This document shows, piece by piece, positions 16,260 through 23,993 of a stretch of DNA of 33,192 nucleotides. The position numbers were made by a program, and so were the translations under genes. Under the pieces are notes generated by a model that had not been told where the DNA came from, did not search any database, and saw nothing but the letters and a program-made list of their open reading frames with translations. Source of the stretch: Auraticoccus cholistanensis (GTDB lineage Bacteria > Actinomycetota > Actinomycetes > Propionibacteriales > Propionibacteriaceae). The stretch is taken from contig NZ_WPCU01000010.1 in the NCBI RefSeq assembly GCF_009742705.1, positions 387,174 through 420,365 of the forward strand, in the 5' to 3' direction. Within the stretch, counting starts at the first letter, position 1. Each line of letters starts with the position of its first letter.

Positions 16260-18044
16260 GTGCCACATCTCCGCATCGCCCTGGTCCAGATGAACAGCAC
16301 CGTCGGAGCCATCGAGGCGAACGCCTCGGCAGCCCTCGACTGGTGCCGCCGAGCAGCCGACGCCGGGGCGGAGCTGGTGCTGCTGCCGGAGATGGCGCTG
16401 ACCGGCTACCCGGTCGAGGACCTGGCGCTGCGTCGCAGCTTCGTGGCCGCCAGCGTGGACGCCGTCTCCCGGCTGGCGGAGCGGCTGGAGCAGGAGGGTC
16501 TGGGCGAGCTGTTGGTGGTGGTCGGCCACGTCGACCGGGCCGCGGACCACCGTCCGGAGAACTCCGCCTCGGTGCTGCACGGCGGCCGGGTGGTGACCCG
16601 CTACTCCAAGCACCACCTGCCCAACTACGGCGTCTTCGACGAGTACCGCTACTTCCGTCCGGGTACCGAGCTGCAGGTCGTCCGGGTCCGCGGCGTGGAC
16701 GTGGCGGTGGCCATCTGCGAGGACCTGTGGCAGGACGGCGGCCCGGTGCAGGCCGCCGCCGAGGCGGGCGTCGGCCTGCTGGCGGTGATCAACGCCTCCC
16801 CCTACGAGGCCGCCAAGGACGACGTCCGGCTCGAGCTGGTCCGCCGGCGCGCCGCCGAGGCCGGCTGCCCGCTGGCCTACGTCAACCTGGTCGGCGGCCA
16901 GGACGAGCTGGTCTTCGACGGCGACACCATGGTGGTGGACGGGGCCGGCGAGGTGGTGGCCCGCGGTCCGCAGTTCGTCGAGAGCCTGGTCGTGGCCGAC
17001 CTGGAGCTGGCGGCGGGGACCGCGACCGAGACCCGCGCCGAGACCGGCGTGAGCGGCATGAGCATCAGCCGCACCCTCGACCTGGGGCCGGTGTCGGCCG
17101 TCCGCGAGGAGCCGCTGCCGCCGGTGGAGACGCCCGTCCACGACCGGCTGGACCACCTGGCCGAGATCCACGCCGCGCTCGTCCTGGGGCTGCGGGACTA
17201 CTGCAGCAAGAACGGCATCAAGAAGGTGTTCCTGGGCCTCTCCGGCGGGATCGACTCGACCCTGGTGGCGAGCCTGGCCTGCGACGCGCTCGGGCCCGAG
17301 AACGTGCACGGCATCTCCAACCCCAGCGTGTGGTCCAGCGAGCACTCCCGCACCGACGCCGCCGAGCTGGCCCGGCGGACGGGGCTGAACTTCTCCACCG
17401 TCGAGATCGCCCCGATGGTGGAGGCCTTCGAGTCGCGGCTGGAGCTCGACGGGATCGCCGCGGAGAACCTGCAGGCCCGCATCCGGGCCGTGATCTGGAT
17501 GGCGCAGTCCAACCAGCACGGTCCCTCCATCGTGCTGGCCTGCGGCAACAAGACCGAGCTGGCCGTCGGCTACTCCACGATCTACGGCGACGCGGTCGGC
17601 GGGTTCGCCCCCATCAAGGACGTCCCCAAGACGCAGGTGTGGGAGCTGGCGCGGTGGCGCAACGCCGAGGCCGAGCGCCGCGGCGAGGTGCCCCCGATCC
17701 CGGAGGGCACCATCACCAAGGAGCCCAGCGCCGAGCTGCGGCCCGGGCAGCGCGACACCGACTCGCTGCCGCCCTACGAGGTGCTGGACCGGGTGCTGGA
17801 GGCCTACGTGGGCACCGACACCGGCATGGAGGAGATGGTGCGCGCCGGGTTCGACGCCGACCTTGTGCAGCGGGTGGTGCAGCTGGTCGACCGGGCCGAG
17901 TACAAGCGGCGGCAGTACCCGCCGGGCACCAAGATCAGCTTCAAGGCCTTCGGCCGTGACCGCCGGCTGCCGATCACCAACGGCTGGCGCGAGACCGAGC
18001 CCGGACGGGGCGCCTCCTCGGTCAGCGACGTCACCGAGGCATGA
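16260..18044 (+). CDS. nadE: Glutamine-dependent NAD+ synthetase
   Basis: Final step of NAD+ synthesis: amidates nicotinic acid adenine dinucleotide with ATP and ammonia drawn from glutamine. The 594-residue two-domain protein has an N-terminal nitrilase-type glutaminase domain with the Glu-Lys-Cys triad (Glu44 in LLPEMALTGYP, Lys117 in YSKHHLPNYGVF, Cys153 in AICEDLWQ). The synthetase domain has the PP-loop LSGGIDST (327-334) and NKTELAVGY. It uses glutamine made by GlnA and lies divergent from glnA2. The GTG start follows a -10 by 6 nt. The stop overlaps the next start in ATGA, suggesting translational coupling. Confidence 0.97.
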   Translation: MPHLRIALVQMNSTVGAIEANASAALDWCRRAADAGAELVLLPEMALTGYPVEDLALRRSFVAASVDAVSRLAERLEQEGLGELLVVVGHVDRAADHRPENSASVLHGGRVVTRYSKHHLPNYGVFDEYRYFRPGTELQVVRVRGVDVAVAICEDLWQDGGPVQAAAEAGVGLLAVINASPYEAAKDDVRLELVRRRAAEAGCPLAYVNLVGGQDELVFDGDTMVVDGAGEVVARGPQFVESLVVADLELAAGTATETRAETGVSGMSISRTLDLGPVSAVREEPLPPVETPVHDRLDHLAEIHAALVLGLRDYCSKNGIKKVFLGLSGGIDSTLVASLACDALGPENVHGISNPSVWSSEHSRTDAAELARRTGLNFSTVEIAPMVEAFESRLELDGIAAENLQARIRAVIWMAQSNQHGPSIVLACGNKTELAVGYSTIYGDAVGGFAPIKDVPKTQVWELARWRNAEAERRGEVPPIPEGTITKEPSAELRPGQRDTDSLPPYEVLDRVLEAYVGTDTGMEEMVRAGFDADLVQRVVQLVDRAEYKRRQYPPGTKISFKAFGRDRRLPITNGWRETEPGRGASSVSDVTEA

Positions 18045-18952
18045 GCTCCGCCGGCTGGTACCCCGACCCGTCCGGCCGGCCCGGCTACCGGTGGTGGGAC
18101 GGCCGCAGCTGGACCGCGCAGACCACCAGCGCCCCCGGCGGGCCCCCGGCGGGCGGCGGAGGCCCTGCCGGCGGCCGCCGCGGCGGTCGCGGCTGGCTGC
18201 TGGCCGCGGTGGCCGTCCTGGTGGTGCTGGGGCTGGTCGGTGCGTTCGCGCTCCGGCTGGCGGGGTCGGGCCGTGACCGGGCGGACCCGGGGCCGCGGCC
18301 CACCGCGTCCTCCACCGCCTCCTACTGGGACGAGACCAGCAGCCCGACCCCCACACCGACGCCGACCCCCACGCCCCGCAGCCCCACGCCCTCGGCCAGC
18401 GGCGGCACGCCCAGCGAGGGTGGGCTGGTCAGCTGCCCGTTCGGCGACCCCTACGTCCGCCAGGACCACCCCGCCGACGGCCGGGTGCACGGCGGCGGTC
18501 TCTCCTACCAGCCCGTCCCCGGCTGGGACGACTACGCCGGCAGCGGCTACACCTGGGCCTACGACGTGACCGGGCAGTACGACTCCGTCACCCCCGGCTG
18601 GATCGCCTCCACGGTGGTGGGCGCGCTCAGCGTCGCCGACGGCTTCGAGGAGCCGGAGCAGTCGGCGCTGGACATGATGGAGTGCCTGGCCAGCTCGGAC
18701 TACTACGCCACCTTCACCGGCCGCGAGGACGTCCGCAGCGAGCCGATCACCATCGACGGCCACCGCGGCTGGTGGCTGCGCGCGGAGATCACCGTGGACG
18801 AGCGCGAGGTCGAGGGCGACGTGGCCGACGTGGTGGTGGTCGACAACGGCGACGGGGAGTCGCTGTCCTTCTTCTCCTCCTGCGCCCCGATCGGCGACGC
18901 CGGGCGGATCGCGCTGATCGACGCCGCCCGGGAGTCGCTGCGGGTCGGCTGA
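18041..18952 (+). CDS. DUF2510 membrane-anchored protein with extracellular domain
   Basis: 303-residue protein of unknown function. Residues 4-25 are a DUF2510 motif (GWYPDPSGRPGYRWWDGRSW), a short Trp-rich cytoplasmic unit common at the N-terminus of actinobacterial membrane proteins. A Gly/Pro-rich linker leads to one transmembrane helix at 51-72, then a Thr-Pro repeat stalk (about 98-115) and an extracellular domain of about 170 residues with several Trp and Tyr (LSYQPVPGWDDYAGSGYTW, GWWLRAEITVDEREVEGDV) and a few Cys. The outer domain resembles other actinobacterial surface proteins in layout, but I cannot name a family. Its ATG overlaps the nadE stop by 4 nt, so it is translated from the nadE mRNA. 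Confidence 0.88.
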   Translation: MSSAGWYPDPSGRPGYRWWDGRSWTAQTTSAPGGPPAGGGGPAGGRRGGRGWLLAAVAVLVVLGLVGAFALRLAGSGRDRADPGPRPTASSTASYWDETSSPTPTPTPTPTPRSPTPSASGGTPSEGGLVSCPFGDPYVRQDHPADGRVHGGGLSYQPVPGWDDYAGSGYTWAYDVTGQYDSVTPGWIASTVVGALSVADGFEEPEQSALDMMECLASSDYYATFTGREDVRSEPITIDGHRGWWLRAEITVDEREVEGDVADVVVVDNGDGESLSFFSSCAPIGDAGRIALIDAARESLRVG

Positions 18953-19018
18953 CCGCCGCCACCCCTTCGCCGGCCGCCCGGGGCGAGCAGGCACCAGCAC
19001 GACGGCGTCACGGCGCGG

Positions 19019-19042
19019 GCGACGTCCCCGGCCGGACGTCGC
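19019..19042. terminator. Hairpin between convergent genes
   Basis: A perfect 9-bp inverted repeat GCGACGTCC / GGACGTCGC with a 6-nt loop, in the 105-nt gap between the DUF2510 gene and the small minus-strand gene. It probably works in both directions. Confidence 0.6.
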
Positions 19043-19057
19043 GGCGGCTGGGACGGT

Positions 19058-19237
19058 TCAGCGCTCGTCGTTCCAGCGCGGGTCGCTGTCCCACTGCTCG
19101 TTGCGCTGGGCCACCTTCTCCAGCGCGTGGCTGGCCTCCTCGCGGCTGGGGTACGGGCCGAGCCGGTTGATCCCCTTGCAGCCCTCGCGCTCCTCGACCG
19201 TCTTGTGGTCCAGGCACCAGTAGTACTCCGCGGCCAT
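19058..19237 (-). CDS. Small SPOR-like conserved protein
   Basis: 59-residue soluble acidic protein. The pattern [46 protein letters not shown] resembles the short actinobacterial proteins annotated as SPOR-domain containing: a Cys pair (CLDH...GC) followed by LGPYxSREEAxxAL, the usual SPOR-type helix. There is no signal peptide or anchor, so peptidoglycan binding is doubtful. ATG 19237 was chosen because GAGGAGGAG lies 6-14 nt upstream; the longer open frame up to 19336 is Arg-rich, non-conserved and overlaps the map start. It is divergent from map. Confidence 0.78.
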   Translation of the reverse strand: MAAEYYWCLDHKTVEEREGCKGINRLGPYPSREEASHALEKVAQRNEQWDSDPRWNDER

Positions 19238-19312
19238 CTCAGCTCCTCCTCGTGCTCCGCCGACGCGGCGCCGGCGACGTCCTGCGCACCGGGGCGCCCG
19301 AGGGGGCGGAAC

Positions 19313-19328
19313 TATCATCGGATCCGTG
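19313..19328 (+). promoter_or_regulatory. -10 element, leaderless start of map
   Basis: TATCAT (19313-19318) is 7 nt before GTG 19326. No Shine-Dalgarno sequence. Confidence 0.6.
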
Positions 19329-20174
19329 CCAGCCATCGTGCCCTACCCGGTGTCCCCCGTGCGCAGCGTCCCCCGCAGCATCCCCCGCCCCGACTACGTC
19401 GGGCGGCCGGAGCCACGGCCCTACACCGGCAGCCACGTGCAGAGCGCGGAGACCATCGAGAAGATGCGGGTGGCCGGCCGGCTCGCGGCGCGGGCCATGC
19501 GCGCCGCCGCGGAGGCCATCGCCCCCGGCGTCACCACCGACGAGATCGACCGCGTCGGGCACGAGTACCTGCTCGACCACGGCGCCTACCCCTCCACCCT
19601 CGGCTACCGCGGCTTCCCCAAGTCGCTGTGCACCTCGGTCAACGAGGTCATCTGCCACGGCATCCCCGACTCGCGCCCGCTCGAGGACGGCGACCTGGTC
19701 AAGATCGACCTGACGGCCTACGTCGACGGCGTGCACGGCGACAACTGCGCCACCTACTTCTGCGGCGAGGTCGACGAGGAGTCCCGGCTGCTCACCGAGC
19801 GCACCGAGGAGGCGATGAACCGGGCGATCAGGGCCGTCCGGCCGGGGCGGCAGGTCAACGTCATCGGGCGGGTGATCGAGTCCTACGCCAAGCGGTTCGG
19901 CTACGGCGTGGTGCGCGACTACACCGGCCACGGGGTGCACACCGCCTTCCACTCCGGGCTGGTGATCCCGCACTACGACGAGCCCCGCTACGACACGGTG
20001 ATCCAGCCCGGGATGACCTTCACCATCGAACCGATGATCACCCTGGGCACCCACGAGTGGACCATGTGGGACGACGACTGGACGGTGCTGACCACCGACG
20101 GCAGCCGGTGCGCCCAGTTCGAGCACACCGTCGTGGTGACCGAGACCGGCGCCGAGGTGCTGACCACCCCCTGA
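19326..20174 (+). CDS. map: Methionine aminopeptidase type I (type Ic)
   Basis: Removes the initiator methionine from nascent proteins in the cytoplasm. The 282-residue protein has the full dinuclear metal site: Asp128 ([11 protein letters not shown]), Asp139 ([11 protein letters not shown]), His in GHGVHTAFH, Glu in [10 protein letters not shown] and Glu in QFEHTVVVT, plus the substrate histidine in ICHGIPD. The N-terminal 40-residue extension [22 protein letters not shown] is Pro-rich with PxxP motifs, as in the actinobacterial type Ic (MapB) enzymes, where it is proposed to contact the ribosome. GTG 19326 is chosen because the extension is intact from there and a -10 lies 7 nt upstream. 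It is convergent with the next gene; both stops sit in one palindrome. Confidence 0.96.
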   Translation: MPAIVPYPVSPVRSVPRSIPRPDYVGRPEPRPYTGSHVQSAETIEKMRVAGRLAARAMRAAAEAIAPGVTTDEIDRVGHEYLLDHGAYPSTLGYRGFPKSLCTSVNEVICHGIPDSRPLEDGDLVKIDLTAYVDGVHGDNCATYFCGEVDEESRLLTERTEEAMNRAIRAVRPGRQVNVIGRVIESYAKRFGYGVVRDYTGHGVHTAFHSGLVIPHYDEPRYDTVIQPGMTFTIEPMITLGTHEWTMWDDDWTVLTTDGSRCAQFEHTVVVTETGAEVLTTP

Positions 20175-20186
20175 GCCCGGGCTCAG
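20171..20186. terminator. 16-bp perfect palindrome spanning two convergent stop codons
   Basis: CTGAGCCCGGGCTCAG contains the map TGA (20172-20174) and, on the other strand, the TGA of the small minus-strand gene (20185-20183). As RNA it folds to a 6-bp stem with a CCGG tetraloop. It is short for a terminator and may only help. Confidence 0.4.
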
Positions 20187-20491
20187 GCCCGCCGCAGCCG
20201 GGACGCGGGCACCCACTCCACCCGCAGCGACTGGGTGTCCTCCACCCAGGACACCAGCGCGGACCAGCCGGTCTCGTCGCGGCGCCACTGCACCACCACC
20301 CCCGGCCACTCAGCCCCCACGTGCTGCACCCAGCAGTGCCGCACCCGAGGGGCCGGTCCGGCGGGCGCGGGAGGGCGGGGCGGGGCCGGGTGCGGCGGAG
20401 GTGACGCCGGCCCGGCCGGCGCCTCGCCGCCGACCCGCCGGCGGTCCTGCAGGGCGATCCCCGCACCCCGTCCGTACCCGCCGCGAGCCAT
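20183..20491 (-). CDS. Small conserved-looking protein of unknown function
   Basis: 102 residues from ATG 20491 (MARGGYGRGAGIALQDRR). A basic N-terminus and a Pro/Ala-rich stretch (about 20-50) lead to a C-terminal beta-rich domain with several Trp: VRHCWVQHVGAEWPGVVVQWRR, SALVSWVEDTQSLRVEWVPASRL. The end resembles short actinobacterial proteins with repeated W/V strands, but I cannot name a family. No Shine-Dalgarno sequence is seen; a weak -10 CACGCT (20503-20498) sits 6 nt upstream of the ATG. The upstream 226 nt, to rnpB, hold the dyad repeat described separately and otherwise nothing I recognise. Confidence 0.65.
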   Translation of the reverse strand: MARGGYGRGAGIALQDRRRVGGEAPAGPASPPPHPAPPRPPAPAGPAPRVRHCWVQHVGAEWPGVVVQWRRDETGWSALVSWVEDTQSLRVEWVPASRLRRA

Positions 20492-20580
20492 GGCAGCAGC
20501 GTGCCAGCCCGGTGTGACAACGCCGCCTCCCCTGCGCCCCACCCTCGGGTCGGGTCCGCAGCCGCCCCCTCCGGCTCACT

Positions 20581-20644
20581 TCACAGCCGTCCCGTCGGCC
20601 TCACAGCCGCTGCACCGGCTGTGGAGCGCACCGACCGGCTGTGA
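20581..20644. repeat. Four-copy symmetric repeat TCACAGCCG / CGGCTGTGA beyond rnpB
   Basis: Direct copies start at 20581 and 20601; inverted copies start at 20616 and 20636, the third with one mismatch in the last base. The spacing is exactly 20 bp within each pair, and all four are symmetric about 20612.5. A 12-bp perfect inverted repeat GCCTCACAGCCG (20598-20609) / CGGCTGTGAGGC (20636-20647) is part of it. It lies about 73 nt past the 3' end of rnpB, on the rnpB-transcribed strand, and about 90 bp upstream of the small gene ending at 20183. It could be an operator array or a terminator. Confidence 0.85.
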
Positions 20645-20717
20645 GGCGCCGTCCGTGCGGCCGTGGGGAGCGGGGTGCAGACGGGGCCCGGAGGGGTGGG
20701 CCCGGCGCGGATGGAAG

Positions 20718-21112
20718 GGACGAGCCGACCTGTAAGCCGGATTCTGTGACCCCGGAGGGCCGGTGATCATCCATCTGCGACCGCTGTTGCCAGCGGCCTG
20801 GTGCGGCCTACCCGGGAGCTCGGGCGAGCAACCCTCGAACACTCCCGCGACCGTGGGTGCACGGTCTTCTTGGCCTTGCTCCAGGTGGGGTTTACCGAGC
20901 CACCCCAGTCACCTGGGGTGCTGGTGGTCTCTTACACCACCGTTTCACCCTGACCTCTCACGAGGAGAGGCGGTCTGCTTTCTGTGGCACTGTCCCGCGG
21001 GTCGCCCCGGGTGGGTGTTACCCACCACCTCGCTCTGCGGAGTCCGGACTTTCCTCGACGTCGTGGCGGCTCGGGGCCGTCACGACGCCGCGATCACCCG
21101 GTCGGCTCGTCC
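20718..21112 (-). ncRNA. rnpB: RNase P RNA (class A)
   Basis: Catalytic RNA that trims the 5' ends of tRNA precursors. Conserved sequence near the 5' end, GAGGAAAGTCCGGACTCCGC (21056-21037), and near the 3' end, ACAGAATCCGGCTTACAGG (20747-20729), are the universal P4-forming segments of bacterial RNase P RNA. The ends are set by the 13-bp P1 helix: GGACGAGCCGACC (21112-21100) pairs with GGTCGGCTCGTCC (20730-20718). This gives an RNA of about 395 nt, normal for actinobacteria. The -10 TACCAT is 6 nt upstream of the predicted 5' end. No protein gene overlaps it on either strand. Confidence 0.97.
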
Positions 21113-21118
21113 GGGGCC

Positions 21119-21124
21119 ATGGTA
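21119..21124 (-). promoter_or_regulatory. -10 element of rnpB
   Basis: TACCAT on the minus strand, 6 nt before the 5' end deduced from the P1 helix. A weak -35, TGGGCG, lies 17 bp upstream at 21147-21142, inside the end of the preceding membrane-protein gene. Confidence 0.6.
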
Positions 21125-21135
21125 GCGGCTGCGTC

Positions 21136-21600
21136 TCAGGACGCCCACTGCAGCACCTGCTGCACCGCGCCGGTGGCCACCAGGAAACGCAGGAACCGAC
21201 CGCCCAGCCCCGTGGCCAGGAACAGCACCCGACCCACCGCCAGCCGCCCGGCCACGATCGACATCACCAGGAAGGGCGGGATCCCCACGCTGGCCGAGCT
21301 GATCAGCACCAGCACCGACCACCGCCGGTGCGTGGCCACCCACAGCGCCCAGCGGTCGAGCCGGGTGCTGATCGAGGGCCGTTCGAGCCGTCGCTGCAGC
21401 CAGGCCCAGCGGGTGGTGGAGCGGCCGGCCTCGTACCAGGCGTACTTGCCGGCGACCTGCCCCACGGACGCGACGAGGGCGAGCACCAGCGGCTCGAGCT
21501 GGCCCGAGGCCGCCACCAGCACCACGTAGGCCTCGATGTTGAGCACGGGCACGAAGGCGGACACGAAGGCCACCGCGAGCACCGTCAGCGCTGCCCACAC
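21136..21600 (-). CDS. VTT/DedA-like small membrane protein
   Basis: Integral membrane protein of about 154 residues. Hydrophobic segments are LTVLAVAFVSAFVPVLNIEAYVVLVAA, LEPLVLALVASVGQVAGKYAWYEAGR, WSVLVLISSASVGIPPFLVMSIVAGRL and RVLFLATGLGGRFLRFLVATGA. The pattern VPxxNxE...G..AGKxAWYxxGR...GIPP resembles the VTT (SNARE-associated/DedA, YqaA-like) superfamily, some members of which are lipid scramblases or flippases; function here is not known. GTG 21600 has GGAGGA 10 nt upstream. GTG 21609 is also in frame but only 1 nt from that site. It is downstream of the RNase II-like gene with a 30-nt gap, and the rnpB promoter overlaps its 3' end. Confidence 0.83.
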   Translation of the reverse strand: MWAALTVLAVAFVSAFVPVLNIEAYVVLVAASGQLEPLVLALVASVGQVAGKYAWYEAGRSTTRWAWLQRRLERPSISTRLDRWALWVATHRRWSVLVLISSASVGIPPFLVMSIVAGRLAVGRVLFLATGLGGRFLRFLVATGAVQQVLQWAS

Positions 21601-21630
21601 CCCGCACACGTCCTCCCTGCCGTGGACCTC

Positions 21631-23079
21631 TCAGGCCACGACGAACCGGATCCGGCCCTCCACCGGGTCCGCCAGCTCCAGCCGGGCGGTGACCTCGGCG
21701 CCGAGCTGCAGCGCGCTGCCGCTCACCTCCCCCTCCACCGCCGGCTCGGGCACCACCAGCCGGCCACGGGTGGCCGCGGCGTCCGCCTCGGGGTCGTCCA
21801 CGTCGACCACCACACCGCGGAAGTCCTCCCCCATCCGTGGGGCGAGGACCAGCGCCTCGACCAGGTCGACCACCCGGCGCTCGTACTGCCCGGCGCGCCG
21901 GCCCGAGGCGGCCATCGTCGCCGGCAGCCCCGCCAGGGCCTGCCGCACCCACCCGGGCACCGGACGGTCGGCGCAGACGGCCAGGCAGATCTCGAGCACG
22001 TAGCGGTCCACCAGACGGCGCAGCGGCGCGGTGGTGTGGGCGTAGCGGCAGGCCAGCGCCGCGTGCTCGACCACCTCCGGCACGCTGCCGTCGAAGGCGG
22101 CGTAGCCGGCGCCGCGGAACAGCGTCGTGCAGGCGCGCAGCATGGCGGCGTGGGCGGGGACGCCGGGGTCGAGGGTGCGGACGAACTGCGGGTAGTCCAG
22201 CCCTGGCGGCCAGTCGATGCCGAGGGCGCGGCTGGTCTCGCGCAGCCGGCGCAGCGAGCGCTCGTCGGCCGGCGGCAGCGTCCGCAGCACCCCGACCTCG
22301 GCCGAGATCATCAGCTCGGCGGCGGCCATCCCGGTCAGCAGCGACACCTGCGCGTTCCAGCCCTCCACCGGCAGCGGCGAGCGGTAGGCGAGCTCCCAGC
22401 GGCCGTCCCCGGCGACGTGCACCTCCTGCTCCGGGATCGGCAGGCTCACCCCGCCGCGGCTGCGCTCGGCCTGCTCGCGCAGCAGACCGACGGTGCGCAG
22501 ACCCTGCAGGCTCGGCGAGGCGGTGCCGTCGTCCAGCCGCGCCTGCGCCTGCTCGTAGGACAGCTGCTCCCGGCTGCGGACCCGGCCGCGACGGCAGCTG
22601 GTGGCGGTCAGCCGGCCGTCGGCGTCGAGGTCGAGCTGCCACACCACGGCGGGACGGAGCTGTCCGGGCAGCAGGCTGGCCGCGCCCTCGCTCAGTGCGG
22701 GCGGGTGCAGCCCGATGCGGCGGTGCGGGGCGTACAGCGTCTGACCGCGCCGGTGCGCCTCGGCGTCCACCGCCCCGCCCGGCTGGACGAAGGAGGCCAC
22801 GTCGGCGATCGCGTAGTGCACCCGCCAGCCCGCGCGTCGGGTCTCGACCAGCAGGGCCTGGTCCAGGTCGCGGGAGCCGGGCGGGTCGATGGTGACCAGC
22901 TCGAGGTGGGTCAGGTCCAGCTCGGGCAGCACCACCTGGGCGGCGGAGCGCTCGGCCTCGGCCAGCACGTCGGGGGCGAACTCGTCGACGATCTGCAGCT
23001 CGGCCTCGCAGGCCGCGATCCCCTGCGCCAGCGGGGCCGGCACGGCCGGGGTCTGCAGCCGGACCGGGCGGGCGGGCAC
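21631..23079 (-). CDS. rnb: RNase II/RNB-family exoribonuclease
   Basis: Predicted 3'-5' hydrolytic exoribonuclease. The RNB catalytic domain is clear: TIDPPGSRDLDQAL holds the metal-binding aspartates, followed by YAIADVASFVQPGG, LYAPHRRIGLHPPALSEGAASLL, and FDGSVPEVVEHAALACRYAHTTAPLRRLVDRY. The protein is 482 residues and lacks full N-terminal cold-shock domains; the short C-terminal beta-rich tail may be a reduced S1-like domain. This compact form is usual in actinobacteria. The GTG start at 23079 (MPARPVRLQTP) is 7 nt after the stop of the zinc-ribbon gene, with GAGG just upstream. A much longer in-frame reading up to 23241 overlaps that gene and is unlikely. Confidence 0.92.
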   Translation of the reverse strand: MPARPVRLQTPAVPAPLAQGIAACEAELQIVDEFAPDVLAEAERSAAQVVLPELDLTHLELVTIDPPGSRDLDQALLVETRRAGWRVHYAIADVASFVQPGGAVDAEAHRRGQTLYAPHRRIGLHPPALSEGAASLLPGQLRPAVVWQLDLDADGRLTATSCRRGRVRSREQLSYEQAQARLDDGTASPSLQGLRTVGLLREQAERSRGGVSLPIPEQEVHVAGDGRWELAYRSPLPVEGWNAQVSLLTGMAAAELMISAEVGVLRTLPPADERSLRRLRETSRALGIDWPPGLDYPQFVRTLDPGVPAHAAMLRACTTLFRGAGYAAFDGSVPEVVEHAALACRYAHTTAPLRRLVDRYVLEICLAVCADRPVPGWVRQALAGLPATMAASGRRAGQYERRVVDLVEALVLAPRMGEDFRGVVVDVDDPEADAAATRGRLVVPEPAVEGEVSGSALQLGAEVTARLELADPVEGRIRFVVA

Positions 23080-23086
23080 GGCCGCC

Positions 23087-23827
23087 TCAGAGTCCGGAGC
23101 GGGCGGTCCGCACCAGGATCCGGCCGCACTCCCCGCAGCGCAGCACCTCGTCGGCGGGGGCCGCGGCGAAGCGGCGCAGGTCGGCGGCGTCGACGTCGAT
23201 CCGGCAGCCCGAGCAGCGGCCCTGCTCCAGCGCCGCGGCACCGCTGCCCTGGCTGGTCCGCACCCGGTCGTAGAGCGTCAGCAGGTCCTTGCCGATGCCG
23301 GGCGCCAGCCGCTTGCGCTCGGCCACCAGCTCGCGTCCCTCGGCGTCGATGTCGGCGATCTTGGCGTCCCGGGCGGCCCGGTAGGTGGCGAGCTTCGCCT
23401 CCAGCGCCTCCGCCTGCCGGCCGAGCTCGGCGCGACGCTCCTGGGCCTCCTCCAGCTGCTCCATCACCTCGAGCTCGGCGTCCTCCAGGACGGCGATCCG
23501 GGTGCCGAGGTGCTCGACCTCCTCGACCATCGCGGCCAGCGCCTTGGGGTCGGGGACCTGGCCGGCGTCGATGCGCTGCTGGTTGCGGGCGCGGCGCTCG
23601 CGGACCGGCTCCAAGTCTGCCTCGGCCCGCCGCTGGGCGGTGGTCAGGTCCGACACGCGGGTGTCGGCGGCGACGATCTCGTCGGCCAGCTGCTCCTGCT
23701 CGCGCTCCAGCGCGGCGATGTCGGCCAGCTCGGGCAGGGTGCGCTTGCGGTGCAGCAGCTGGGCGATGTGGGTGTCGACGGCCTGCAGGTCGAGCAGGCG
23801 GAGCTGTTCGTTCGGTGCGGCTTTGAT
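23087..23827 (-). CDS. Coiled-coil C4 zinc-ribbon protein (Rv2229c-like), probable ATC start
   Basis: 246-residue soluble protein: a long antiparallel coiled coil (about 5-180) rich in Glu, Arg, Ala and Leu, then a C-terminal zinc ribbon CSGCRIDV...LRCGECGRILV (two CxxC). The family is conserved across bacteria; its role is uncertain. Family members begin with MKAxPxxQLRLLDLQAVDT. That start corresponds here to ATC AAA GCC GCA at 23827, preceded by GGAGGAGG with good spacing. No ATG, GTG or TTG occurs in frame between this ATC and GTG 23656, which would delete 57 conserved residues. A start at ATC is therefore inferred. A -10 TAGAGT lies at 23886-23881. It heads an operon with the RNB exonuclease. 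Confidence 0.9.
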   Translation of the reverse strand: MKAAPNEQLRLLDLQAVDTHIAQLLHRKRTLPELADIAALEREQEQLADEIVAADTRVSDLTTAQRRAEADLEPVRERRARNQQRIDAGQVPDPKALAAMVEEVEHLGTRIAVLEDAELEVMEQLEEAQERRAELGRQAEALEAKLATYRAARDAKIADIDAEGRELVAERKRLAPGIGKDLLTLYDRVRTSQGSGAAALEQGRCSGCRIDVDAADLRRFAAAPADEVLRCGECGRILVRTARSGL

Positions 23828-23880
23828 GGTGCCTCCTCCAAGCCCTGCGGACGGCGTGACCGGGCTGCTCCGGTCGCGTC

Positions 23881-23886
23881 ACTCTA
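23881..23886 (-). promoter_or_regulatory. -10 element of the zinc-ribbon/RNB operon
   Basis: TAGAGT on the minus strand; transcription should start near 23874, giving a leader of about 47 nt with a strong Shine-Dalgarno sequence (GGAGGAGG, 23838-23831). No clear -35. Confidence 0.5.
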
Positions 23887-23976
23887 CCGTCATCGCGACC
23901 ACCCCGGCCGCCGGCAGCCGGCTTCGCCCCACGGTCCTCGCGCCGTCCGGGCTGCGGTCACCGGGTGCCGCGGCAC

Positions 23977-23993
23977 TAGGGTGGCCGACGATG
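23977..23993 (+). promoter_or_regulatory. -10 element of the MFS gene
   Basis: TAGGGT (23977-23982) is 8 nt before ATG 23991. This is slightly longer spacing than at other leaderless genes here, so the mRNA may have a 0-2 nt leader. No Shine-Dalgarno sequence. Confidence 0.5.

Noticed and set aside
18340-18400. Thr-Pro repeat as a separate repeat element
   Set aside because: It is the stalk of the DUF2510 surface protein, a common low-complexity feature of extracellular actinobacterial proteins.
20857-23826. A 989-codon plus-strand open frame
   Set aside because: It crosses the RNase P RNA and runs antisense to the RNB and zinc-ribbon genes; no recognisable protein motifs.
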